Assembly (NCBI GenBank): GCA_021740625.1
Contig: JAIOZK010000002.1
Coordinates: 105,942-169,941 of the forward strand
Source: Bacteroidales bacterium
Lineage (GTDB): Bacteria; Bacteroidota; Bacteroidia; Bacteroidales; JAIOZK01
Length of the DNA: 64,000 nucleotides
Reading direction: 5' to 3'
Within the stretch, counting starts at the first letter, position 1. Every line of letters begins with the position of its first letter. A program made the translations under genes and the position numbers. Under the pieces are notes generated by a model that was not told the DNA's origin, made no database searches, and was given only the letters and a program-made list of their open reading frames with translations. Of this stretch, positions 52,002-61,091 are shown in pieces.

Positions 52002-53258
52002 ATGAAGGGAGATATTAAAAGAATTGCCATGCTGAGTACCCATGGGTATTTTGATCCTGTTCCTGTACTGGGCAGGACGGATACGGGCGGACAGGTAGTT
52101 TATGTTCTGGAGCTGGCAAAAGCACTGTCAAAAACCGGGATCAAAGTAGACATTTATACAAGGTGGTTCGACAAAAACAAACCACAGCTTGATCCCGTTC
52201 CGGGCTTTCCGGATGTTAATGTAATCAGGATTTCGGCCGGTCCCTGGGAATTCATTCCCAAAGAAAAAATATACGATGTTTTGCCTGAGCTTTCCGATAA
52301 CATGTTGCGTTATATCAGGGACAATGAACTGGATTATGACCTGTTTCACGGGCATTATATTGATGCTGGTATCGTAAGTTTGAATGTTGCAGAAGCATTG
52401 AAGAAACCTGCATTTTTTACGGCCCACTCAATTGGTGCCTGGAAAAAAGATCAAATGGGCGGGGATGAAGCCGAAATGGAAGAAAGGTTCAATTTTAAAT
52501 ACAGGATTGCGGAAGAGATTAGGGTGTTTAAAAATATCAATGCCCAGTCGGTTACATCCATTGTGCAATTGGAAAAGATCAACGAACTTTATAACTTTTT
52601 CGCAGATAATATCGCCATCATCCCACCGGGAGTGGATGTACACCACTTCAAGCCGGTTAGCAGCGATGAAGCGGATATATCACTGGATTTGCCCGAGAAG
52701 TATATATACTGTATCAGCAGGATCGACAGCAACAAAGGCCATGATTTCTTGCTCCGGGCCTTTGACATTGTCCGGAAGAAACTGAAAGATGTGGACCTGG
52801 TCATTGGTGGCGGATCTCCTAATCCGAAAGACCGTGAAAAAGAAGTGTTTGATAAGATGAACCAAATCATTGAAGAATGTGGTATGCAAAACAGGGGGCA
52901 CATCCTTGGATATGTGCCCGATGAATTGATGGCCCCCTATTACCGGCGTGCGGAACTATTTGTATTGCCATCACTTTTCGAACCTTTTGGCATGACTACA
53001 CAGGAAGCCATGGCCTGCGGCACACCAGTGGTTGCTTCCAAATACGGTGGCATCAGGACAGTTCTTGAGAACGGAATCGATGGTATGCTGGTCGATCCTT
53101 CCGATGCTGAAGAATTTGCCGGGATAATGATTAAGATCCTGACCGATAAAAAACTCAGAAGAAAATTGAGTGAGGAGGGATATAAAACTGTGCACAGGGA
53201 ATTCAGTTGGGAAGCCATTGCAGATAAATTTCTGAAGTTTTACCGGGAATATATGTAA
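52002..53258 (+). CDS. GT4 glycosyltransferase, sucrose/mannosylfructose-phosphate synthase-like
   Basis: The 418-residue GT-B enzyme has MLSTHGYFDP, GRTDTGGQVVYVLELAKAL (the TGGQ loop of sucrose-phosphate synthase and relatives), LFHGHYIDAG and FFTAHSIGAWKK. Its donor-site block is PSLFEPFGMTTQEAMACG, then TPVVASKYGG. It resembles sucrose-phosphate synthase and mannosylfructose-phosphate synthase more than lipopolysaccharide transferases. A disaccharide compatible-solute pathway is possible, with the adjacent kinase acting on the same sugar. No matching sugar-phosphate phosphatase is adjacent, so the product is uncertain. Confidence 0.82.
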   Translation: MKGDIKRIAMLSTHGYFDPVPVLGRTDTGGQVVYVLELAKALSKTGIKVDIYTRWFDKNKPQLDPVPGFPDVNVIRISAGPWEFIPKEKIYDVLPELSDNMLRYIRDNELDYDLFHGHYIDAGIVSLNVAEALKKPAFFTAHSIGAWKKDQMGGDEAEMEERFNFKYRIAEEIRVFKNINAQSVTSIVQLEKINELYNFFADNIAIIPPGVDVHHFKPVSSDEADISLDLPEKYIYCISRIDSNKGHDFLLRAFDIVRKKLKDVDLVIGGGSPNPKDREKEVFDKMNQIIEECGMQNRGHILGYVPDELMAPYYRRAELFVLPSLFEPFGMTTQEAMACGTPVVASKYGGIRTVLENGIDGMLVDPSDAEEFAGIMIKILTDKKLRRKLSEEGYKTVHREFSWEAIADKFLKFYREYM

Positions 53259-53267
53259 GCAAAATTT

Positions 53268-53828
53268 TTGAAGGTGAAGGGAAACAGGGTTTATCTGATA
53301 ACAGGCGAAAGGGCAGCAGGGAAAACAACCCGCCTGAGAAATCTGGCATTTCTTTTCAGGGATCATGGTATTTCTGTCGGGGGCTTTTTTTCGGAAGGTT
53401 ACTGGGAAAACAATATCAGGACTCATTACAGGTTCCGTCCTGTTTGGGGAGAGGAACTGCAAGTGCTTTGCAGCCGGGACAAACACCCTGAATGGATCCA
53501 AACGGGAACCTATTTTTTCAATCCGGAGGCAGTGCAATCAGGAAAGAGGATACTGGAATCGGAGGCCGGAGGTGTTGATCTGCTTGTGATCGATGAAGTC
53601 GGTATGCTGGAAACACGCAAACAAATCTGGTATGAAAGTCTGCAATATCTTTTGAATGAAACGGATCAGTGCATGTTGTGGAGTGTTAGGAAAGATTTTT
53701 CGGACCGGATTATTGAGTTTTTCGAAATAAAGAACCCTGTGCTGCTTGATGTAAAGGAGCTTAATACAAAAGAAATGTACAACCGGATTGTAAAAGATAT
53801 TGCGCCGAACAAATGTTATACCTCATAG
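53268..53828 (+). CDS. THEP1-like nucleoside-triphosphatase
   Basis: The 186-residue protein has Walker A GERAAGKTTRL (about residues 13-23) and Walker B LLVIDEVGMLE (about 103-113), with GGFFSEGYWEN and RPVWGEELQVLC between. This is the THEP1 (NTPase, DUF265) layout, enzymes that hydrolyse nucleoside triphosphates and of unclear physiology. Start: TTG 53268 (or GTG 53274); no ATG is available before Walker A. It overlaps the DMT transporter gene by 16 bases. Confidence 0.82.
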   Translation: MKVKGNRVYLITGERAAGKTTRLRNLAFLFRDHGISVGGFFSEGYWENNIRTHYRFRPVWGEELQVLCSRDKHPEWIQTGTYFFNPEAVQSGKRILESEAGGVDLLVIDEVGMLETRKQIWYESLQYLLNETDQCMLWSVRKDFSDRIIEFFEIKNPVLLDVKELNTKEMYNRIVKDIAPNKCYTS

Positions 53829-54667
53829 CTTCCATACTGATATCCACATCGATATTTGTTACTTTCAAACTCTTCGACCGTTTTGGGATCAACAACAACC
53901 AGGCGATCACAACCAATTATTTCGTGGGAGCCGTTATTGGATTTTCTGTGCATATAGGTGTCTACGATTTTGGTGGACTTGTTTTTGAACCCTGGTTCTT
54001 CCTGGCTGTTATCGAGGGCGTTCTGTTTATTGCGGTATTCCACCTTTTTGCACAATCATCTCAAAAAGCGGGTGTGGCCGTTACGGCGGTTGCCAGTAAA
54101 ATGTCGGTCATCATACCTGTAGTTTTTGGGATCGTACTCTACCACGAAAGCACCTCCGTTGTTAAGATCACAGGTATACTGGCAGCCCTGCTGGCATTTT
54201 ACCTGACATTCAAGAGAAATAAAATGTCGGTCACATACAAGAGATTTGCTCTCTTGCCTTTGTTGCTTTTCCTGGGTAATGGTGCGGTAGATACGGTCCT
54301 GAAATTTGCCGAGCATCATTATATCGGTGAGGAAACCGGACTTTTTCTTTCCACGGTTTTCCTGGTTGCTTTGATCAGCGGAGTTCTTGTGAGCATATTC
54401 AATTTATCCCGTGAAAAAGCCAGGCTTGAATTGAAAAACCTTGTCGGAGGCAGCATACTGGGAATATTTAATTACTCTACCACTTACTTCATTCTGTTGG
54501 CGATGGCTTATATGGAAAGCAGCGTGCTTTATCCGATCTTCAATGCCGGGATTATTTCCCTGTCGGCTGTCATTGGATTCCTGGTCTTTTCCGAAAGAAT
54601 CCGCCTAGTAAATCTCATCGGTATCTTGCTTTCTATTGCGGCGATCTTTGCTATTTCTTATGCTTAA
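53813..54667 (+). CDS. DMT-superfamily (EamA-type) transporter
   Basis: A 284-residue membrane protein with ten predicted helices in two EamA halves. Examples are AVFHLFAQSSQKAGVAVTAV and ILAALLAFYLTFK in the first half, and SSVLYPIFNAGIISLSAVIG and a last helix ILLSIAAIFAISYA in the second. DMT carriers export or exchange amino acids, nucleotides or sugars; the substrate cannot be told. It overlaps the NTPase gene by 16 bases, suggesting co-translation. Confidence 0.88.
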   Translation: MLYLIASILISTSIFVTFKLFDRFGINNNQAITTNYFVGAVIGFSVHIGVYDFGGLVFEPWFFLAVIEGVLFIAVFHLFAQSSQKAGVAVTAVASKMSVIIPVVFGIVLYHESTSVVKITGILAALLAFYLTFKRNKMSVTYKRFALLPLLLFLGNGAVDTVLKFAEHHYIGEETGLFLSTVFLVALISGVLVSIFNLSREKARLELKNLVGGSILGIFNYSTTYFILLAMAYMESSVLYPIFNAGIISLSAVIGFLVFSERIRLVNLIGILLSIAAIFAISYA

Positions 54668-54705
54668 ACTACCTTTACAAATTATTTAAAAACATCTACA
54701 GAGTT

Positions 54706-55326
54706 TTGAAAACTGAGATCAAAGATACTTATAAAACGATTGAGGATAGGGGGGAAGGATTATACAAGGAAAAAGGAAGTAAATTCATCTCCCTGGCGAT
54801 TCCGGTGCTAAACGAAGATGATGTGAAGGCTGCAATGGATCAGTTAAAAAAGGATTATCATGATGCACGTCATCATTGCTATGCCTTTTGCATCGGGAAA
54901 GATTATTCATTTTTCCGTTTTGGGGATGATGGAGAACCATCAGGCACGGCAGGAAGACCCATTTATAACCAGATCTTGTCGAAGGAGGTTACCAACGTCC
55001 TGCTCGTTGTGATCCGTTATTTCGGTGGTACGAAACTGGGTGCAAGCGGACTTGCGAATGCTTATAAAACCGCCGCCAGGGAAGCCCTGGAAAATGTTAA
55101 CATCCTGCAAAAACAAATCCAGAACTTTTATGAGATCGTTTATGATTATCCCGAAACTTCCGAAGTTATGAAGTTGGCCAAGGATGAAAACATAAATGTT
55201 ATAAGTCAGGATTTCGAAATCAAATGCAAAATGACCATTTCTGTGCAAAAAAGATATGCAGAAAAAATTGCAGGTAGGTTCAGAGCGAATAATAAATTAG
55301 AAATTAATTATTTAAAGACTGAATGA
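54706..55326 (+). CDS. yigZ: YigZ/IMPACT family protein
   Basis: The 206-residue protein has the UPF0029/IMPACT N-terminal domain: GSKFISLAIPV, DARHHCYAFCIG, FGDDGEPSGTAGRPI and VVIRYFGGTKLGASGLANAY, all strongly conserved. A C-terminal domain of EF-G-domain-V-like fold follows (about 140-206). The function is uncertain; eukaryotic IMPACT regulates translation. Start TTG 54706 is the only fitting codon upstream of the homology. Confidence 0.93.
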   Translation: MKTEIKDTYKTIEDRGEGLYKEKGSKFISLAIPVLNEDDVKAAMDQLKKDYHDARHHCYAFCIGKDYSFFRFGDDGEPSGTAGRPIYNQILSKEVTNVLLVVIRYFGGTKLGASGLANAYKTAAREALENVNILQKQIQNFYEIVYDYPETSEVMKLAKDENINVISQDFEIKCKMTISVQKRYAEKIAGRFRANNKLEINYLKTE

Positions 55327-55563
55327 ATCGATACCAATAAATCAGGTAATTAAATACTTTAATTTATTTTATATATACAACAAAAAAAGTACAAAATCAA
55401 TACCTGAAAAATTTTTTTTTTCACTTTTTTAATCCCATATTTGTTTACAGATTCGATGCTCCAATCAGTACCAAAGATGACATAGGTCGAACTATAAATT
55501 ACTGGCAATCAGCCCTATATTGGTACTTGAATTTATAAGTAATTTAAAAACAATTAGTTGCGG
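55327..55563. other. A/T-rich region upstream of dnaA
   Basis: About 235 bases with long A and T runs (for example a T11 run near 55421). No convincing DnaA box (TTATCCACA or one mismatch) is visible, so I cannot call an origin. It probably holds the dnaA promoter. Confidence 0.5.
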
Positions 55564-57000
55564 ATGAAAAAGAATCATATTGCAGTCTGGGAGAATTGTC
55601 TAAAAATAATAAAGGATAATGTACACTATCAAAGCTTTAAAACATGGTTCGAACCAATTAATCCAGTCAAGCTTGAGAACAATGTGCTGACGATACAGGT
55701 GCCGAGTCAGTTTTTTTATGAATGGCTGGAAGAACACTACATCAATTTGCTCAAAAAGACGATCAAGAAAGAACTTGGAATGGAAGGGCGGCTCGAGTAC
55801 AGCATTATCATGGACAATACCTTCGACGACAAAAGCCCGTATACCATCAATGTTCCCACTGCCAACAAAAAAGCCATTAAGAATCCATCCGTAACCATGC
55901 CGATTGACCTGAACAAAGGGCAATCCAAAGACATTCCCAATCCATTCATCATTCCCGGACTGAAAAAGTTAAAAGTACAATCACAGCTTGTCGACAGTTA
56001 TTCATTTGAAAATTTTATAGAAGGTGATTGCAACCGCCTGGCGCGATCAGCGGGATATGCCGTTTCGGAAAATCCCGGTAAAACAGCGTTCAATCCTCTC
56101 CTTATATACAGTGATGTTGGGCTTGGCAAAACCCACCTGGCCCATGCCATCGGTATCCAGGCCAAAAACAATTTCCCGGATATTACAGTCTTATATGTTT
56201 CAACAGAACAGTTTATCGCTCAGTATATAGAATCGGTCAGGAACAATAACCAGAACGATTTTGTACATTTTTACCAGATGATCGATTTGCTGATCGTGGA
56301 TGATATTCAGTTCCTGAGTGGTAAAGAAAAAACCCAGGATGTCTTTTTCCACATATTCAATCACCTGCATCAAAAGGGCAAACAAATCGTGATAACTTCG
56401 GATAAGCCCCCGGTTGAAATGAAAGGCATGGAGCCACGCTTGCTGTCCAGGTTTAAATGGGGGTTGGCTGCCGACCTGCAGGTGCCCGATCTGGAAACCA
56501 GGATTGCGATACTACAGAAACGCCTTTACAGCGATGGCATAGAGATGCCGAAGGATGTGGTAGAATACCTGGCGTACAGCATAACCACCAATATCCGGGA
56601 ATTGGAAGGAGCTCTGATCTCCATATTGGCTCAGTCATCTCTGAACAAGAAACCCATCACCATCGAGCTTGCCAAGCAAATGATTGATAAATTCGTAAAA
56701 AATACCACGCGGGAGATTTCAATCGATTATATTCAGAAAGTGGTATGCGATTATTTCGACCTGCCCCTGGATGTGATCAACTCAAAAACCAGGAAACGAG
56801 AGATTGTGCAGGCGCGGCAACTTTCAATGTATTTTGCAAAGAAACATACCAAAGCCTCACTGGCCACCATCGGGCTTCATTGCGGAAACAAGGATCACGC
56901 AACCGTATTGCATGCCTGCCGCACGGTGAATAACCTGATCGATACCGATAAACAGTTCAGGTCATATGTTGAAGAGCTTGATAAAAAAATCAAGCTTTGA
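55564..57000 (+). CDS. dnaA: Chromosomal replication initiator DnaA
   Basis: The 478-residue protein has domain I (about 1-85: WENCLKIIKDNVHYQSFKTW), a linker and an AAA+ domain (about 130-345). Walker A is SDVGLGKTHLAHAIG, Walker B is LIVDDIQFLSGKEKTQ and sensor I is IVITSDKPP. The DNA-binding domain IV has the DnaA signature as IGLHCGNKDHATVLHA (commonest form GGRDHTTV). ATG 55564 is used; the frame opens at a TTG two codons earlier. It lies between yigZ and a phosphatase gene, with no dnaN or gyrB neighbour. Confidence 0.97.
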   Translation: MKKNHIAVWENCLKIIKDNVHYQSFKTWFEPINPVKLENNVLTIQVPSQFFYEWLEEHYINLLKKTIKKELGMEGRLEYSIIMDNTFDDKSPYTINVPTANKKAIKNPSVTMPIDLNKGQSKDIPNPFIIPGLKKLKVQSQLVDSYSFENFIEGDCNRLARSAGYAVSENPGKTAFNPLLIYSDVGLGKTHLAHAIGIQAKNNFPDITVLYVSTEQFIAQYIESVRNNNQNDFVHFYQMIDLLIVDDIQFLSGKEKTQDVFFHIFNHLHQKGKQIVITSDKPPVEMKGMEPRLLSRFKWGLAADLQVPDLETRIAILQKRLYSDGIEMPKDVVEYLAYSITTNIRELEGALISILAQSSLNKKPITIELAKQMIDKFVKNTTREISIDYIQKVVCDYFDLPLDVINSKTRKREIVQARQLSMYFAKKHTKASLATIGLHCGNKDHATVLHACRTVNNLIDTDKQFRSYVEELDKKIKL

Positions 57001-57100
57001 CAAAACTCTTTTTTTGTAAAGTTGATTATTTTATATATCTTTATATGGCTACGAGCATACGCTTCAAGCCTAATTCGTTGAACTTTAAATAATAAATGAT

Positions 57101-57568
57101 ATGAGGATTTTATTTGTTTGCCTGGGTAATATTTGCCGTTCTCCAATGGCGGAAGGTATCCTGAAGAAAAAACTTGCAGAAAGAAATGTTGATGCAGTTG
57201 TGGAATCTGCCGGTTTTGAATCTTTTCATATCAATGAACCACCTGACAAACGTGCTGTCAAGATTGCGAAAAAAAATGGAATTGATATTACGGAGTCAAG
57301 GAGCCGATTGTTCACTTCAGATGATTTTGACAAATTCGATCGTATTTTTATCATGGAGTCATCCAACAACCGGGATATTAAATATTTTACAAGAAATGAG
57401 GATGACCTGAAAAAAGTCAAATATCTCATGAGCGTGGTTCATGGAAAGAACGAAGCAGTCCCTGACCCTTATTTCGGTGATGAAAAGGGATTTGAAAAAA
57501 CCTTTCAGACACTGGACAAGGCTTGCACCACAATTGCCGATAAATTGAAGAACAAGGAAGAGATTTGA
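57101..57568 (+). CDS. Low-molecular-weight protein-tyrosine phosphatase
   Basis: The 155-residue enzyme has the active-site loop VCLGNICRSPMAE at the N-terminus (nucleophile Cys7, Arg13) and the general-acid loop VPDPYF near residue 125. It dephosphorylates phosphotyrosine or phosphoarginine proteins; the target is unknown. It is followed 1 base later by a dehydratase gene. Confidence 0.95.
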   Translation: MRILFVCLGNICRSPMAEGILKKKLAERNVDAVVESAGFESFHINEPPDKRAVKIAKKNGIDITESRSRLFTSDDFDKFDRIFIMESSNNRDIKYFTRNEDDLKKVKYLMSVVHGKNEAVPDPYFGDEKGFEKTFQTLDKACTTIADKLKNKEEI

Positions 57569-57569
57569 T

Positions 57570-58535
57570 TTGAATACTTTAATAGACTTTGATATTCCTT
57601 CCAGGCTTGATATCGTTGAAGCTGCCGAAAGGATCCGGCCTTACATTCATCATACTCCGGTTTTACAATGCGAGCAGTTCAATGATTTGTTTCAAGCAAA
57701 TATTTTGTTCAAATGTGAAAACTTTCAAAAAGCAGGTGCATTTAAATCAAGAGGTGCAGTCAATGCTGTTTTCTCTCTTACCCAGGATGAAATTGACAGA
57801 GGGGTTTGCACACACTCATCGGGAAATCATGCCCAGGCAATGGCAAGAGCCGCCGCTCTCAGAAAATGCAAGGCATATATTGTAATGCCGGAAACCAGCC
57901 CCAAAGTTAAAGTGAATGCAGTAAAACACTATGGCGGCATGATAACATTTTGCAAACCCACACTGGAAGCACGGGAAAGAACGCTGCAAGAAATCCGCCA
58001 AAAAACGGGCGCTATTGAAATACACCCATACAACAATTTAAAGATCATTACAGCACAGGCTAGTGCTGCAAGGGAGTTGTTTTTAGAATATAACGACCTG
58101 GACATGATCCTGACACCCGTAGGGGGCGGTGGTTTGCTTTCGGGAACAGCCCTGGCAGCAAAATACTTCTCATCGCATACAAAAGTGATTGCATGCGAAC
58201 CTGCAGGTGCGGATGATGCATACCGGTCTTTTCATGATCAGAAGTTTTACCCCTCCCTGAATCCAAAAACCATTGCCGATGGCCTGTTAACTTCGCTTGG
58301 TTCCTATACCTTTCCCCTGATCCTGGAATATGTTGATACAATTGTTAAAGTGCAGGAGGATAGTATAATACATGCAATGAAGCTGATCTGGGAAAGAATG
58401 AAGATCATTGTCGAACCTTCCGCTGCGGTTACGCTTGCTGCCATCCTGGAAAAACAAATTGATACAAAAGGAATGAAAATAGCCCTGATCCTTTCGGGAG
58501 GAAACGTTGATCTGAACAAACTGCCATGGTCGTGA
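57570..58535 (+). CDS. Threonine/serine dehydratase or serine racemase-like PLP enzyme
   Basis: The 321-residue fold-type II PLP enzyme has ERIRPYIHHTPVL, the lysine-binding KAGAFKSRGA (Schiff-base Lys), SSGNHAQAMA, the phosphate-binding VGGGGLLSG and the end ALILSGGNVDL. The ACT-type regulatory domain of long IlvA is missing, as in catabolic threonine dehydratase and serine racemase, so either activity is possible. Start TTG 57570 is 1 base after the phosphatase stop. It overlaps the methyltransferase gene by 10 bases. Confidence 0.88.
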   Translation: MNTLIDFDIPSRLDIVEAAERIRPYIHHTPVLQCEQFNDLFQANILFKCENFQKAGAFKSRGAVNAVFSLTQDEIDRGVCTHSSGNHAQAMARAAALRKCKAYIVMPETSPKVKVNAVKHYGGMITFCKPTLEARERTLQEIRQKTGAIEIHPYNNLKIITAQASAARELFLEYNDLDMILTPVGGGGLLSGTALAAKYFSSHTKVIACEPAGADDAYRSFHDQKFYPSLNPKTIADGLLTSLGSYTFPLILEYVDTIVKVQEDSIIHAMKLIWERMKIIVEPSAAVTLAAILEKQIDTKGMKIALILSGGNVDLNKLPWS

Positions 58536-59239
58536 AACTAAATGCTAAACTGATATTGATCCCCGCTTCCTTGGGCAGCAAGTCCACCAACCATATACTG
58601 CCCATGCATAATCGTGAAATGATCAAAGATATAAGTATCTTTATCGTGGAGAATATCAGGTCGGCACGCAGGTTTTTACGCGCCAGTGGTTTTCAGAAAG
58701 ATTTTAATGAAGTAACTTTCCACGTCCTTGACAAGCATACCAAACTTACGGAACTGCAGAGTTTCCTGGCAAAAAGAGAAGAGCAAACCATTGGCCTGCT
58801 TTCAGAGGCTGGCTTGCCATGTATTGCAGATCCCGGAGCCCAGATCGTAAGGATGGCGCACGAAAAAAATATGGAAGTGGTTCCCCTCGTCGGTCCCTCT
58901 TCCATCATGCTTTCCCTGATGGCTTCAGGATTTAACGGGCAAAATTTCGTATTTCACGGATATTTGCCCATACAGAAAAAGGAAAGAGAAATGAAAATCC
59001 TGGAGATTGAAAGATCCGTTTATCAGCATGATCAAACACAGATATTTATCGAAACTCCATACCGGAACATGCAGATGCTGGAATCCCTGCAGGAGAAATG
59101 CAGAAAGGATACTCACTTATGCCTTGCCTGGAATCTCACTCTACCGGGACAGCAAATCATATCACAGGATATTGCAGCCTGGCAAAAAATGAAAATTGAT
59201 ATACATAAAAAACCTGCCGTTTTTCTATTGTATAAATAA
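58526..59239 (+). CDS. RsmI-like SAM-dependent methyltransferase
   Basis: A 237-residue tetrapyrrole-methylase-fold protein. It has KLILIPASLG, ENIRSARRFLR, GLLSEAGLPCIADPGAQIV (the RsmI-like SEAGxPxxxDPG element), PLVGPSSIMLSLMASG and a short C-terminal part. It resembles RsmI, which 2'-O-methylates C1402 of 16S rRNA, but the N-terminus is shorter and the ENIRSARRFLRASG segment differs, as in the Bacteroidota second paralogue. Its substrate is therefore uncertain. It overlaps the dehydratase gene by 10 bases. Confidence 0.87.
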   Translation: MVVKLNAKLILIPASLGSKSTNHILPMHNREMIKDISIFIVENIRSARRFLRASGFQKDFNEVTFHVLDKHTKLTELQSFLAKREEQTIGLLSEAGLPCIADPGAQIVRMAHEKNMEVVPLVGPSSIMLSLMASGFNGQNFVFHGYLPIQKKEREMKILEIERSVYQHDQTQIFIETPYRNMQMLESLQEKCRKDTHLCLAWNLTLPGQQIISQDIAAWQKMKIDIHKKPAVFLLYK

Positions 59240-59246
59240 ATTCAAT

Positions 59247-59254
59247 TAGTTTTG
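59247..59254 (+). promoter_or_regulatory. -7 promoter element of the ABC pair
   Basis: TAGTTTTG, 41 bases before the TTG start of the ATPase gene. A TTG lies 16 bases upstream of it. Confidence 0.4.
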
Positions 59255-59295
59255 CCCTGGCAGGAGGGAAAATTTAAAAACAAAAAAGAATTCTT

Positions 59296-60195
59296 TTGAT
59301 ACACCCGGTACTCAGAACATATGATTTGCATAAGAATTATGGCAGGCTGACCGCTGTGGATCATTTGAATTTAAGCGTACCTGCAGGTTCCATTTTTGGT
59401 ATCCTGGGACCCAACGGAAGTGGCAAAACCACAACACTCGGAATGCTGGTTGATATTATAAAACCAAGCAGTGGCTATTTTGAATGGTTCGGACAAAAGC
59501 CGGATGGAGCAATCAGGAAAAGTATTGGAGCCATTGTCGAAACGCCTAACTTCTATCCTTACCTAACAGCCCGCCAAAATATGAAGATCATTTGTGATAT
59601 AAAAGGACAAGCATATGCTGAGATTGATAAAAGCCTCACGCTGACTGAGCTTGGAGCACGACAAAATAGCCGTTACAAAACCTTTTCGCTGGGGATGAAG
59701 CAAAGGCTGGCAATAGCAGCAGCCATGATCGGCAAACCCAGAGTCCTGATTCTGGATGAACCTACAAACGGTCTTGATCCAAAGGGAATTGCAGAAATAC
59801 GGAATATTATCAGGAATATTGCGAGCGAGGGTATCACCATTTTGCTTGCCAGTCATTTGCTGGATGAGGTGCAGAAAGTTTGCACCCATGTCGCCATTCT
59901 GGATCATGGTAAAATCCTGAGCAAGGGACCGGTGGAAGATGTTTTGAGCGACAGCCCCCTTGTGGAACTGGCTGCCCCTGATATGCCCCAACTGAAATCT
60001 CTGCTGGAAAAAGAAAACTGGGTGAAAAAGTTTCAGGAAGATCAGGGCAGGTTTGTCGCCACACTTAAGGAAGGTTTCAAAGTTGAAGATGTCAACCGTG
60101 AACTGGTTGCGAAAGGAATTTTTCTGAATCATATTATGGTTCGCAAAAAATCACTTGAAAATTATTTTCTCGAAACCTTGGAGGCCAATGCTTAG
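59296..60195 (+). CDS. ABC transporter ATP-binding protein
   Basis: The 299-residue ATPase has Walker A GPNGSGKTTT (about residues 38-47), IVETPNFYPYLTARQN at the Q loop, signature FSLGMKQRLAIA, Walker B VLILDEPTNGLDPKGIAEI and the H loop ASHLLDEV. The C-terminal region resembles the bacitracin/lantibiotic-type (BcrA-like) exporters. Start TTG 59296. It overlaps the permease gene by 8 bases, so the two form a pair. The exported molecule is unknown. Confidence 0.93.
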   Translation: MIHPVLRTYDLHKNYGRLTAVDHLNLSVPAGSIFGILGPNGSGKTTTLGMLVDIIKPSSGYFEWFGQKPDGAIRKSIGAIVETPNFYPYLTARQNMKIICDIKGQAYAEIDKSLTLTELGARQNSRYKTFSLGMKQRLAIAAAMIGKPRVLILDEPTNGLDPKGIAEIRNIIRNIASEGITILLASHLLDEVQKVCTHVAILDHGKILSKGPVEDVLSDSPLVELAAPDMPQLKSLLEKENWVKKFQEDQGRFVATLKEGFKVEDVNRELVAKGIFLNHIMVRKKSLENYFLETLEANA

Positions 60196-60991
60196 ACTGC
60201 TGAAAATAGAATGGAAGAAGTTATATCCATACAGGACATTCTGGGTATATATGATTGTATTTCTGCTGATCACATTGCTTGTGCTGGCCGGTATTGAGGG
60301 TTTTCTGAATACCGTTACTTCCAGTGCCCAGAAGGAATCCGATGTTACCATACCAGCCTTTTCTGTTTATACTTTTCCGCATATATGGCATAACCTTGTT
60401 TTCCTGTCATCTTTCCTGAAGATTATTCCGGCTTTGTTGCTCATCATCCTTGTAACAAACGAATATAATTTTCTCACCATCCGGCAGAATATTATCAGCG
60501 GTATCAACCGCCATGAGTTTATTGCTGGTAAAATATTGATTGCCCTTTTTCTCAGTCTTGCAATATGTGTGTTTATTTTAATTGCAGGGCTTGTTCTTGG
60601 CTTTCTCAGCACTGCAGATATCACCATCGGTAAAGTGACAGGCAAGATGATCTTTTTGTTTGCTTTTGCCTGGGAACTTTTCGTGTACTTCCTGTTTGCA
60701 GTATTGATTGCCATATTGATCAAACGATCAGGCTTTGCAATCGGGTTCCTTCTCCTGTATTCATTTGCCATTGAACCTTACCTTGAATATAAACTCCCGG
60801 GCAACTGGGACAGAATCCTACCACTCAACTCAGTCAGCAATTTGATTGATGTCCCCAATACCTCGCTGATGGAGCTGTTCGGGATCAATTTCAGATCATA
60901 CATCCCCATGGAAGATTTCCTGGTAAGCCTGTTGTATGCTGTCATGTTCGTTGCTGCAACACTATATTTTTTCAGGAAAAGCGATCTTTAG
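60188..60991 (+). CDS. ABC-2 type permease
   Basis: A 267-residue membrane protein with six helices (TFWVYMIVFLLITLLVLAG first). NEYNFLTIRQNIISGINRHEF is the cytoplasmic loop that contacts the ATPase in the ABC-2 family, and a final helix ends YFFRKSDL. ATG 60188 overlaps the ATPase stop, so translation is coupled; the open frame upstream is inside that gene. It forms an exporter with the upstream ATPase. Confidence 0.9.
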   Translation: MLRLLKIEWKKLYPYRTFWVYMIVFLLITLLVLAGIEGFLNTVTSSAQKESDVTIPAFSVYTFPHIWHNLVFLSSFLKIIPALLLIILVTNEYNFLTIRQNIISGINRHEFIAGKILIALFLSLAICVFILIAGLVLGFLSTADITIGKVTGKMIFLFAFAWELFVYFLFAVLIAILIKRSGFAIGFLLLYSFAIEPYLEYKLPGNWDRILPLNSVSNLIDVPNTSLMELFGINFRSYIPMEDFLVSLLYAVMFVAATLYFFRKSDL

Positions 60992-61059
60992 TTTGATTTA
61001 ATAGTTAATCAAGGTTATTATTATAATATATTGATAAAATTGATATTGTACAAATTTCA

Positions 61060-61067
61060 TATCTTTG
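61060..61067 (+). promoter_or_regulatory. -7 promoter element of the sugar transferase gene
   Basis: TATCTTTG, 24 bases before ATG 61092. Confidence 0.45.
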
Positions 61068-61091
61068 AAAGCTTATGAGGATGCTTCTTTG

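Noticed and set aside
55327..55563. Replication origin next to dnaA
   Set aside because: The stretch is A/T-rich, but I find no cluster of TTATCCACA-like DnaA boxes; GC skew could not be computed.
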